DNA from: Rhynchospora pubera | Taxonomy: Eukaryota > Streptophyta > Magnoliopsida > Poales > Cyperaceae | Assembly (NCBI GenBank): GCA_028095005.1 | Contig: CM051462.1 | Location: 235,370,473-235,434,472, forward strand | DNA length: 64,000 nucleotides | Direction of reading: 5' to 3' | Shown: one piece after another, positions 1 to 9,429 of the stretch | Layout: every line of letters starts with the position of its first letter | How positions within the stretch are numbered: position 1 is the first letter of the stretch | Position numbers and translations under genes: made by a program | The notes under the pieces: generated by a model | The model's input: the letters and a program-made list of their open reading frames with translations, nothing else | What the model was told of the DNA's origin: nothing | Database searches by the model: none

Positions 1-17
1 AGGAAGAGAACAAACTT

Positions 18-400
18 ACCGATTTACGAAATCAAAGGAGAGTGTGCTTCTAGGGTTAGAGTCGCTTCCTCTTCTAATCTCCTCTTGCGCCTCTTCCTTG
101 GTAAAATGGAAGAATCGTGGCGCTGAGAAGTCGTGAGTCTCATCGATCTGCGCTGACCCAGACGCCTTGTCTCAATCTGTTGATCTTCTCTCACTTCGCC
201 CTCTCTATTGCGCCAATGGTAGAAGAAGAAGAAGGAGAGGAGGGGGAAGTGGAGAAGAGTCGTAGCATCGATCGGTGCGCTAGCCACCACCGCCATGGCT
301 CGGAGAACGAAGCTCGCGTCAGCCGCCTCTCTCCGCTCACTAGGGTTTTCTCTCTCGCTCGCTTTCTTTCTTTCTGACACGCTTTAGTTTAGTTTCCATC
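18..400 (-). other. First exon or 5' leader of a minus-strand gene leaving the window (copy A)
   Basis: On the minus strand an AAACCCTA-type box (around 340) is followed by a CT/GA-rich, GC-richer stretch ending in a good donor, CG|GTAAGTTT, near 18. A minus-strand reading frame with a start at about 291 (MAVVASAPID...) stays open to the donor but is low-complexity and resembles no family I know, so I treat it as leader. The same block in copy B (48954-49336) lies upstream of the DExH helicase remnants. I infer that a second copy of that gene's 5' end begins just left of this window. A short plus-strand frame at 294 is probably chance. Confidence 0.45.
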
Positions 401-901
401 GGAAATGGAAATGGTATGGTGTGTTGGTGTATTAATTGCTGGGTTAGTAGAGGAAACGGTGTGTTAAAACCACTAACGGTCTGATTACGAAGCTACCGAG
501 AAGGTTACTCTTAACACCGACCTGGGTTTTCTTGCGAAAAGCGCCGATTCTGTGCTCCGTGAGATCTTCCGTGGATTTTGCGTGATTTGGTTAGATTTAC
601 GACGCGTCAAATGACCGCACTGGATCCGAACGTTTAATGAATGGGGTCCCACTGGTCTAGATTTTTACTGCGGAAAGGTTAATTAATTAATTGACTGGGG
701 AATTTGGGATGTATTCGCGTAATGGAAATTGGAAGGTATGAAGTCAAATATTCGCTGTAATAGGATTTAATGTCGGTTGTGATATTTCTTTCTAAATTAA
801 TGGCATCATCATTACTCTATTCGTCTGTTTGATATGGTAAGTCTTTTCATTTGCACCAGAATGTAACAGGAAGTCATTACAATTTATAGGGCCTATAGCA
901 A
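401..901. other. Upstream flank of the leader, copy A
   Basis: There is no gene here. The stretch is identical to 49337-49837 by eye and carries the presumed promoter of the minus-strand leader. No clear TATA box could be assigned. It ends at the A of the A|T dinucleotide into which the Helitron inserted. Confidence 0.5.
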
Positions 902-1048
902 TCATAAATCATAAAACATTCATAGTTGAGTGGCTCAATCTACAGTAACTTTCCGGCCAATCTAAGCCGTCCGATTTCCGTCTGTTTGTGATGGATTTCA
1001 TCATGCCCGTCGGTCTCCACTATCAATTTTGTGTTGTGGTTTTTTGGT

Positions 1049-1250
1049 CGTTGTTTTATGTTGCCTTCTGTGTCGTACGGAATTTCTTACGTGGTTTTCT
1101 ATTTAGCTTCTTGCAGGAACATGAACGGCTACTGGGACGTCTCCGCTATAGATCTGTATTTTGGATTTTCCTTGAGTTGTTTGTTGTAGGCTTCTGTGTT
1201 GCACGAAATTACTTATATGCCTTTCTTTTTAAATTCTTTTGACACAGGGA
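1049..1250 (+). repeat. Diverged internal direct repeat in the Helitron
   Basis: Two similar stretches about 128 bp apart (1049-1120 and 1177-1248) share the order GTTGTTT, GCCTTCTGTGT-like, ACGAAATT-like, a T-rich run, then CAGG. Each ends like an intron 3' end followed by exon-like sequence. Coding potential was not established. Confidence 0.4.
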
Positions 1251-1273
1251 TGGCTACAAAATAACAGGGATCA

Positions 1274-1620
1274 ATGAAGCCTTCTTCAACGCAAGTCTTT
1301 CTAGACCCTTCTTCCATCCTTCACTTTTCTGCACGAACCCAAAAAGGAGGCCGAGAGAGAGGGGAAAGCAACACCAGATTCGAGTTGGAGAGGGATCTCC
1401 ATACTTCTCCTCTCCGACACAGACACTTCTCGAATTTTCTTTGCTCTGCGCGGAGCAAAAAGGAGAGAGAGGGCGATAGGGAGATGGGGATCGCTGATCG
1501 CAGAGGGTTCTTTCTACCCCTCAGGATTATTCTTCTCTCATGTTGGGCCATCGAGACAAGGTGAAGAAGAACCATTCCCTGGCCCCCGATCTCAACTCGT
1601 AGCATCGGTTTTGTGGATCA
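1274..1620 (+). other. Exon-like, probably captured segment in the Helitron
   Basis: This is a GA/CT-rich, GC-richer island inside an otherwise AT-rich element, of the kind seen in plant 5' leaders. On the plus strand a start at 1540 (MLGHRDKVKK...) overlaps a possible donor, ACAAG|GTGAAG. A GGCCATCGA-A/G-ACAAG motif recurs near 2118, suggesting repeated or alternative exons. A captured first exon is the best guess. No protein family was recognised. Confidence 0.3.
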
Positions 1621-3123
1621 GTATATCATCCGCTTCTTTTCTTTTTCAGTCTAATTTTTCCCCCTCTTTCGCGTCTATTGCTTTTGTTGTTGCTTAATGT
1701 CGTTCCATTTTGTTCAATTTATATAATTTTGCGGTTTCCTTTATTTATTTTTAAGCAAAATTTCGTCACGGTGGCATTTTGGCTTAATTTTTTTTTGCTG
1801 CTTTGCAGGGTTCCTGATTTTAGATTAGGGCTTCCTGTTCTATCATCTTCGGTGACTGTGTTATTCTCCATTTTCATTGCTTCAGGTAGTATTTTCTTTA
1901 CTCCATTCCGTTTGATGTATAATAATGTTTGTTTTTTATAGAAATAAAATAGTTTTGCCATGTGTTTGTAGGAGAAAATATTGTTGTCCACCATAACTTC
2001 TCCTCATGTTTGCCTTTCAAAATTTTGGTGCTTCTGGAAACAAGTCTCCACACTCTTTTGCTTTTCCTGTTGAAGGTATTAGCTCCTATTTTAGTATGAT
2101 TTTTCATTTTACACAGGGCCATCGAAACAAGAAGAAAATATCATGATGGTTTTAATTAGTGATTTGTTAATTTAGTTGGTATTTGAATTTAAGAGGTAAA
2201 CTTTTCTCCACTGATTATTTTTTTTTGTCGTGTGCATCGATTGAAATTGGTTTAGCTGATTAAACCTTTGGTTTTAGAGATATTTCAGCTTGGTTGTTTT
2301 TAAATGTAAAGCTGGATATTTTGGGGTGTTTGGAGGATCACTGAAGACTACTTAAATTTTGTGATATGTTGCATCAGGATTTTCAAGGTATATAGGATAT
2401 CCTGGAGCAGTTGTCTGTGCTTGGTGGATTTTTGCATCTGTTATGTTTTTTAAAATGTTATTTCAGTGCTACAAATTTGCTATTAATACAGATATAATTC
2501 AACCTTAGGCTATAATCAAAGATGAGAGGTATAGAATATAGATGCAATGCATTCTCATTGATGCCTGTCATTATAGTTATCTTTTTATTTGAGCCAAAAT
2601 GCAGATCTGGTGGATCTAAAGATTTCTATCTTCTATATTTCAGGTTAAGCACTAGGCTATTTGGGACTGTATCATGGGAGACCACCTAGGTTATTGTGGG
2701 ATTCCTGCACATGGTACTGTATTATGCGATAATATTATTGGATATGATCAATCAAAGAGGTATAGTACTAACTTCTATTTTATGCGAAGGGTTGCTATTG
2801 CTGGGCATAATAGCATTTTATTTTATCTAATATGCGGCTCTACCGTCCTATATCAGTATGATATGACTATGTTAAGCCTCTGTAGAATAATTTAGCACAT
2901 TAGTGCCGCATTTGTGAGAAGTATGTTGTGTTAGGTACTACAATTTACACTAAGTTGTAAAAGTATGTTATTTTTTTTAAAACCCAGAAACTTCAAATTA
3001 AACATGCATCATGTTAAGGCCACAATTTATGCCGAGTCCTTTTTAAAACGATTATTGAAAAAGTAAAGACCTGCAACAAAATTGTTGTGCTGTGTGCTAT
3101 ATACAGACTAATGCAACGACATC

Positions 3124-3183
3124 ATGTTAGTGCTCACTTAATCAAGTTTCTCTATGTTAGTGCTCACTTAATCAAGTTTCTCT
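3124..3183 (+). repeat. 30-bp unit in tandem, two copies
   Basis: Two exact copies (3124-3153 and 3154-3183) begin ATGTTAGTGCTCACTT. They lie in the AT-rich body of the Helitron. Confidence 0.9.
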
Positions 3184-4334
3184 ATATTCTTGGGTCAGTT
3201 AATTGGCTCGGCTGTTTAGATTTTCCCTTTTTTCAATGTACAGACTAATGCAATGGCCTCTGGAGCTAAAAAAATAGGAGGAACACTTTCTTTTCTATTG
3301 AGATTACAGTTAATTGTGATTACCAAAAAGCATGAAGCGTAGCTCTTTCGGATGGCTGCATCTCCACTCATGCAAAAAGGTAACTGTAACTCTTCCAAGC
3401 TCCGAGCTTATTCGTAATTAATTCAAGCCTTATTATTCAATTTTTAACAATATCAACGAGTTTTTGCATGACTCATCTGTCATCTCCTTTTTGTCATCTT
3501 TCATTTTCATTTTTTTTTTTGCTTTATACTTTCCTTCTTATTGAATTAGGCGACACTGTACCGGACTTAGTTGGAAACAGACATAACTGGTACAGTGGTA
3601 CTGGCATGTGCTGATAGTCTGGCATTCTAGCTCTATCCTGTATATTGACTGTTGTATGAATGCTAGACTGTAGGGTACCCGCTATTGTCCCCATTTGTTT
3701 GCAACATACATTTGCTTTTCATTTTATAATTTCTTATTGCATTTTTAATATGTTAGGTCTGTAATGATCCAAAAAAATGAAGTTAAGTGAACTTGAAAAC
3801 CTTCTAGCTGCCAAAATAAATGGTAACATATACTGACAGTTGAGTAACACAAAAAAAGAACTGACAAAACTATGACGCATGGTTGTGATATCTTGGGTAG
3901 TTTGATTAAATTCAAGGTGTTTGCAGGAATGTTTGGATAATTGTGGCAGAACTATATGACTCATGGTTGTTGCTGATATATTTCTATTGCACCTTCCTAT
4001 TTTTTTTTTCAAATTGAGGCTCCACTGCATTCATGGGACAATAAAAAGGTATGGTTGTTGTGTTCTAAATTTTCTAATTCTTTCTTTAGGCAATTTAGGT
4101 GGTATGGATGTGAGCCTTTTGTGATGTTCTATTGAGCTGAATGGTGTTTTCTTTGATCCAATTGTCTTAGGTCAAAAATAACTTTATTTGTTTATCGGAC
4201 CAACATAAATCCTTCATGTGTATAGAACGTTCACTGATTGTTGATAATTATTGATGGAATGAATTGCTATTTGTAGACTCAACTAAGGTGCATATTCGCT
4301 ATTTATATTCTGTATATTTTTTTCCCGTTTCAGC

Positions 4335-4384
4335 TCTTTACAATATTGCAGCCTTTTACAATATTGCGGCCTTTTACAATGTTG
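4335..4384 (+). repeat. 19-bp tandem repeat near the Helitron 3' end
   Basis: Two and a half copies of a unit containing CTTTACAATATTGC occur, with one or two substitutions per copy. Confidence 0.75.
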
Positions 4385-4629
4385 GTTATTAAGGTGTTCA
4401 GTTTTTTTATTAGCCCCGTTACTAAAAAAGGAAAAACTATACTATGCTTATACCAAATAATGCACCCAATACTGGTAAATGATTCAGCGAAAATCAAGAA
4501 AAATTTTATTTACAAGAGTTACCATACATAAAAAAAAAGGATAGGAAACAACAATTCCATTTGTCATCACCTGACCATAACAACCACCATCCTAAGGACA
4601 TCTTTCACCATAAATCGCAGCCAGAACTA

Positions 4630-4658
4630 CATCGCGCGAAGCGCGATGAGATGCCTAG
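4630..4658 (+). terminator. Helitron 3' stem-loop plus CTAG end
   Basis: The stem CATCGCGC / GCGCGATG has a three-base GAA loop, then AGATGC and CTAG. Helitron 3' ends normally carry a short GC-rich hairpin shortly before CTRR; it acts as the rolling-circle termination signal. The same architecture with the same 6-nt spacer recurs on the minus strand at 32250-32278 and 51363-51391. Confidence 0.92.
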
Positions 4659-5457
4659 TTAATTCCATTTTTGCCATCATTTCCATTTCAATTTAATTTA
4701 TTTCTCAATGCATTTCAAAAACTGGAGATTAAACTATTGCATTAAATAAATATATTTTGTCAAAGAATACCAATTCCATAATTATGATTTGTTTAGCAAA
4801 AGGCGAGCCTTCTGTATGAAATTCAAAACAAAACAAACAAACACTTATACAATCTAAAGATAACAAAACAAAAGTCACTGTGAGCAAAATAGTTTGGGGT
4901 AGTTATTGTTTTGTATTACTCGTCGATTTAATATGAAAAATGTTTACTGGACTTCTTCTATGCCAATACAACATTTAAACTCCTTTAAGCAATGTTGTTG
5001 CCTCATAATATGCAATGTCATAACCCCTTTATTGATCTACAAAGAGAACAATTACACTGGATTTAAAAATTAAAAAAAAATAGAAACAACTGATAAACTT
5101 GATAAGCTTAGATACAAACAATGCTCTATAAACATATATGGTGAACTTTCTGCCTCTGCCTTTTATCATTCTATTTTTCCTATTTCCCTCTTATTTCTAG
5201 ATAGAAAGTGATTATAACATAACATAATCTTAATCTTAATCCTATTGCTATGCATTTGACTAAGCCTCAAGTATTATGTTGTTTACTTTTATAAAATTGA
5301 ACCTCAATTTGGCTTACTTGGTCCTAATATCCTTTAAGACTAGATTAATTGTATACCCTCCATGATCTCTATAAAGAAAATTGCCATGTAAGAAAACTTA
5401 TGACTGAATTGATGCTTATACAAAGCTTTACATCTGAAATTTTTTCAACTTCACTGG
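4659..5457. other. AT-rich duplicated intergenic DNA, copy A
   Basis: There is no gene. The stretch is collinear with 49838-50626, with small indels and scattered substitutions. Open frames here are short and AT-driven. Confidence 0.7.
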
Positions 5458-5605
5458 GGCTCCGTTTGGATGGTGTGGGAATAAGAAGAATAAGGGAAGA
5501 AGTATTGGGAAATGTGTAACTTTGTGAAGAGTTTGGATTGTTTATAATAAATTTGGGAGTAAGAAAAAGCTATTCCCTTATTCTTGCACCCATCCAAACG
5601 GAGCC
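5458..5605. mobile_element. MITE-like inverted-repeat element, copy A
   Basis: The 148-bp element has near-perfect 15-bp termini: GGCTCCGTTTGGATG on the left and its complement at 5591-5605. The interior is AT-rich and non-coding. A 3-bp TGG may be the target duplication (5455-5457 and 5606-5608). Termini of this type recall Tourist/PIF-Harbinger or related MITEs, but TGG is not the usual TWA target, so the superfamily is open. The same element is in copy B at about 50627-50775, so insertion preceded the duplication. Confidence 0.75.
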
Positions 5606-5752
5606 TGGGAGAAGTCCTAATGCCCCAAATTCGAAGGGTCCTGTTGTTGCAATAAATATCAAGCTCGCAGCATCTACTATGAAACATCAAGTTAATAGCA
5701 CCTACACAAAATAAAAACTGGGTGAGGGAAGCTCCAGGAAGGCTTCGCTCTA

Positions 5753-5845
5753 ACGCTCGTTGACGACATAAGCCCTTAGTCGTCAAAATAGGGCGCCACG
5801 ATCTATCTCGTTGACGACATAACGCTCGTTGACGACATAAGCCCT
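5753..5845. repeat. Short interspersed repeats of CGTTGACGACATAA
   Basis: Three copies of CGTTGACGACATAA occur at 5758, 5809 and 5827, with reverse-orientation relatives (TTAGTCGTCAA) between them. Copy B has the same cluster around 50939-51024 with substitutions. Confidence 0.8.
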
Positions 5846-6745
5846 GCGTGGTCAAGACACTTCAGCCGAAAATCAGAGAAGGTTGGTTGTTTTCTTGGTG
5901 ACACATTTTGATAAATCAAGTTTGAACTATTCGCTACTTCGAAGGACATTACATACACACTACACAGTGAATGAAAACAAAAACAAAGAAAAAGTCCTGA
6001 CAACCTTGAGCACATAGAACAGATTTGGGAAGCAACACTTAATGAGAGTTTTTTTCAACTAAGTTGTCCAACCTCTCTCCCCTTTCTAGCAAGCAACACA
6101 TAAGTGAGAGCTCATCTGAACCTTTTTTTTTTTTTAAAAGAGCCACCTACAACAAGGTGACCTGCATACTTTCTGATGCAAAAAAACAAAACAATCTCTA
6201 GTTTGTGAATCACAAGAGGTGATTCTAGGAAGCAACTAAAAGCAAAAACAAAAATAAAAAAACAGGCCTTTTGTTATTTATTTTGTGTTCTGTAATGGCC
6301 TGAAATGAAATCAACATTAGTGATTTAGTATAGTTATGGAAGCAAATTAAAATGCACATCCTGAGTGAGCTTATATTCAACTAACCGAATAAAAGCAAAT
6401 ATACAAGTAGAATAATTTTGCATGCATATCAAGTAGAAGTGATATCGAAATAATAGGGGAAAAAATACCTCCGAATTTGCTACAAATTTTCCCAAGCATC
6501 TCTCTGGTACAGGTACGGTAGCTGCTTAGTGAGCTATGAATTGGAAATGCAAAAAATTAAAATAGTAAGAACTCCTGAATTTTCTAATAACATTCACACA
6601 AATAGAGTTCCTAACTAAGCAGCAACAATAACAATTTAGCATAAGGCAAAATTGTAAAGTTTTTCTTTGAGATAATTTGCACTGATTCACGGTATTAATT
6701 AACAATAAGTTTTGCACCAATTAGTGCCAATGGAGCTGCTAATAG
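5846..6745. other. Duplicated AT-rich DNA, copy A
   Basis: There is no gene. This matches 51031-52275, except that copy B has 352 extra bases at the point corresponding to 5905/5906. Collinearity with copy B stops at about 6746. Confidence 0.7.
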
Positions 6746-7639
6746 TATTTTTTTTGCCAGACACTCGGTAAACAAAAAAAAAATGCAACAATGAAATACG
6801 CACCAACATTCCAAATTGACTCAATCTGGACCAGTGCATCACATGATCAACAAAACAAACACCTACCAAACCGAAAAAGAAAGACAAATAAAAGAACCAA
6901 AGAGCAAAATAAAGGCTGATTAGGAAGGGAAGAGCCACTGACTGATTGATACTAAGGTGATTAGATCCTACCTTTAATTATTGCATTCCCTTCTTTATAA
7001 AACCTATGGCTAATCGATATTAAGGCAGTCCAGTAAATCGCTGCCAGACCAGGGCCTGATCAAAATCAAGATCATAAAAAAAAAAGAATTGGAATACTAA
7101 TAAGTTTTATGATAAGCTGGTGGTCCTTGGCAAGTCATGTGACAAAGCCCCAATCATCATGGGTTATTTTCACTCAATTTGCACTATAAATGCAGCCAGA
7201 ATAACTACACGCTCTAATATTTTGGCTGCGTATAAACTTAGCTCAATATACTCTCTGAATGCTTCTACTTTGATAGGTAATTTTGTTGATATGTAGTCGA
7301 TGCGGCAGGCCTGTGAGAAAAGAAAACAAAATAACTAAAGAAATGAACATGTAATGAATAGTTAATTGGTTATTCACTGGATAAACTAAAAGCTTAAAAT
7401 AATAAATGGGAAAGCAAATAAAGCAGCAATCGAAGGATCATAAAATTGAAGTCGATATTTTGAACGTGTATATCGTTCTATGTTCCAACTCATTTTCCAA
7501 CAACAGAAAACAACTCATTCGTAATAGGTATTGTAAAATATGTGTCCATAAACTACCATCAATGATTCGTTCAAAAGCTGAAATAATTTAGGTCATGATG
7601 AAATTGAATGCTTAGCATAAACATAAATATTAAATAGAA

Positions 7640-8110
7640 AATAGGTGCTGAAAGTGAGAGAAAGAAAACTAAGAACATTGATATTTCCTTCTAGTTTCAG
7701 AGAAAAGAAAAAGGTGTTGACCCTAAAAATTAAGCCATGGAAACCAAAGTACAAAATACAACTTCAATACAAAACCAAATTGCGAAAGCCAGAAGTCAAA
7801 CAGCGAAAATCAAATTTCCAAGTTGCCAAAACTCAAAACCAAATTACGAAAAATACCAAATAAACTCCAAAAATCACCAAAAAAATATCCAAAAATTGCT
7901 TAAGAATTATGGTGATTTATCATAATTTTTAAATACCAAAAATACCCACACAAATGCCAAATTTTGCAAACAAACCCAAAAACTTCACAAAATTACCAAA
8001 ATAAATCCATAAGGAATTTTGCGAAAATACCAAAATAAATTACCAAAATTTTCCTTAAATTTTTCTAAACTTACCCATAAAATTTCATCCAAAAATACCC
8101 ATGAGAAGAC
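7640..8110. other. A-rich low-complexity tract
   Basis: The tract is strongly purine/A-biased on the plus strand, with many near-repeats of ACCAAAATA and CCAAAAAT. The open frames here are compositional. A similar A-rich tract occurs at 10450-10800 in the inverted repeat element. Confidence 0.6.
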
Positions 8111-8559
8111 CCCCCAAATAATTTATTTTGGTTGGACGGCCAAAGGAATAAATTGTTTAAGGAAATTGGATAGAAAATCCCACAAAAATCAAAAGTTGTT
8201 GGCGCGTGCATACCATTGCAGCGGATCCAGGCCAGATGGAGGAGGCGGTGGGTTTTAAAAATTACCATCTCCATGTTGAATTTGGATACACTTGTTGTTT
8301 GTGCGCCATGTATAGGAGTTCAAAGGAATTTGATTGGCTTATCATAAACCCAGCATTGCCATCTTTCGCTCTCTCATTAAATCCGACAAGTGGACCCCAG
8401 GCGAAGAGTTATCTTCTTCGTTGGTAAAAAGAATGAGGAGGAGGCTAGGTGGCTTTTACCGTGAGAAGGTGGGTGAAAAATGCAGAAAGCTTCGACGTGG
8501 CTTCTCCGCCACCACAAGTCCAAAACCAGACGCCCCAGCCCATGGTTTTCCCAAACTAA

Positions 8560-8865
8560 ACCCTAGCGCAGTCGACTCCTAGCCATTGGATGAGAATTGG
8601 ATGATGGAGATGCATACGGCCAAGGGAAGCGTTGCCCTAACCAATTGGCTATATAAGCACCCCAAATCGAAGCCAGAAGGAAAGGAGGGAGGAAAAAGAA
8701 GAGAAGGGCTAGGTTAGGCTAGAGCGCAGCTACTGCAATTAGGCATAGACAGAGGGAATTAGTGAGAGGCATTTCATCGAGCACTTTGTAAAAGAGAGGA
8801 AAGAGGTGAAATTGAAGGTTTCTATCCTGTAATTGCTCGTGTTTGAGAGAAAGAAATAAAATTGA
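8560..8865 (+). promoter_or_regulatory. LTR-like promoter and poly(A) unit
   Basis: CCATTGG and CCAATTGG (8583 and 8640) precede a TATA box, CTATATAAG, at about 8650. A purine-rich transcribed-looking stretch follows, then an AATAAA signal at about 8855. This order (CCAAT, TATA, about 200 nt, AATAAA) is that of U3-R-U5 in a plant LTR. I could not find LTR ends, a primer site or gag/pol nearby, so a solo or partial LTR is an inference. An ordinary gene promoter is the alternative. Confidence 0.4.
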
Positions 8866-8871
8866 AGGTCA

Positions 8872-9182
8872 ATTGGTGGCTTTGTTGTCCCTCTTCTTTA
8901 GCTCAGCCACCAATCAATGGTGTGCTTGAGCCGTGCAAATATAATCACCATGAGCTATGGTCTAGAGCGTAGCTCCAGTCATGGCCATGGGATAAGTCAA
9001 AGAAAGGTGCTTCATGAAGGTTTAGAGCCTAGCTCTTCGCTTCATGAAGTGTCCTCATACCAAGTGTAAAGGAAGCCATGGCCTTCATTTGAGAGTTTGG
9101 AGCATGGCTCAACTCTCTTGTGAAGGTCTTAACTTGACATGGTATTGTGTCAGAGCGTGGCTCTGGCCTTGCCATGTTCAAG
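8872..9182 (+). repeat. Run of six consecutive imperfect hairpins
   Basis: Inverted repeats follow one another: 8872-8881 with 8905-8914; 8901-8912 with 8918-8931 (overlapping the first); 8948-8984; 9013-9046; 9083-9125; and 9133-9182. The last four share a central (A)GAGC-N3-GCTC core (loops GTA, CTA, ATG, GTG) but have different outer arms, for example CATGAAG/CTTCATG and GAGAGTT/AACTCTC. A related AGAGCGCAGCT lies at about 8704. The conserved core with co-varying arms suggests selection or repeated duplication of a hairpin. Function is unknown. Confidence 0.7.
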
Positions 9183-9429
9183 GTGTTAACAATCCAAACA
9201 TACACACAAAAAATGATGAAAGTTATGTTGAACCTCAAAACCAGCCCTCATGTATATGATTTGCTTAAAATGTAGTATCAAAATGCATAAAGTGGCATAA
9301 GTTTTATATTCCCTAAATTGACTACACATGTTGTACTTAAATATCTAAATCTGGTCAGTAACAAAATAAATAAAAATACAAGGTCTCATTTGTATAGAAA
9401 CATGAACAAAGCCTCAAATTTGCATCTTT

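Larger units (their letters stand above)
902..4658 (+). mobile_element. Non-autonomous Helitron, 3757 bp, inserted in copy A only
   Basis: The element begins with TC at 902 and ends with CTAG at 4655-4658. It sits between host A (901) and host T (4659) with no target-site duplication, which is the Helitron signature. An 8-bp stem-loop (4630-4637 with 4641-4648, loop GAA) lies 6 nt before the CTAG. Copy B has the uninterrupted site at 49837/49838, where the flanking sequences join exactly. I see no Rep or helicase domain, so the element is non-autonomous. The interior has GC-richer exon-like stretches around 1270-1620 and 1806-1890 and short tandem repeats. These may be captured host DNA, but I could not identify a donor gene. 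Confidence 0.95.

Noticed and set aside
117..377. Plus-strand frame opposite the leader, with an ATG in good context at 294
   Set aside because: It overlaps the leader, ends quickly, and the donor site and downstream exons favour the minus strand.
24..380. 118-residue minus-strand frame identical in both copies
   Set aside because: It spans a CT/GA-rich leader with telo-boxes, is low-complexity, has no family resemblance, and its conservation is explained by the identical duplicated DNA.
8872..9182. CRISPR-like array
   Set aside because: The units are unequal hairpins with different arms, the repeats are not direct, and this is a plant nuclear sequence.
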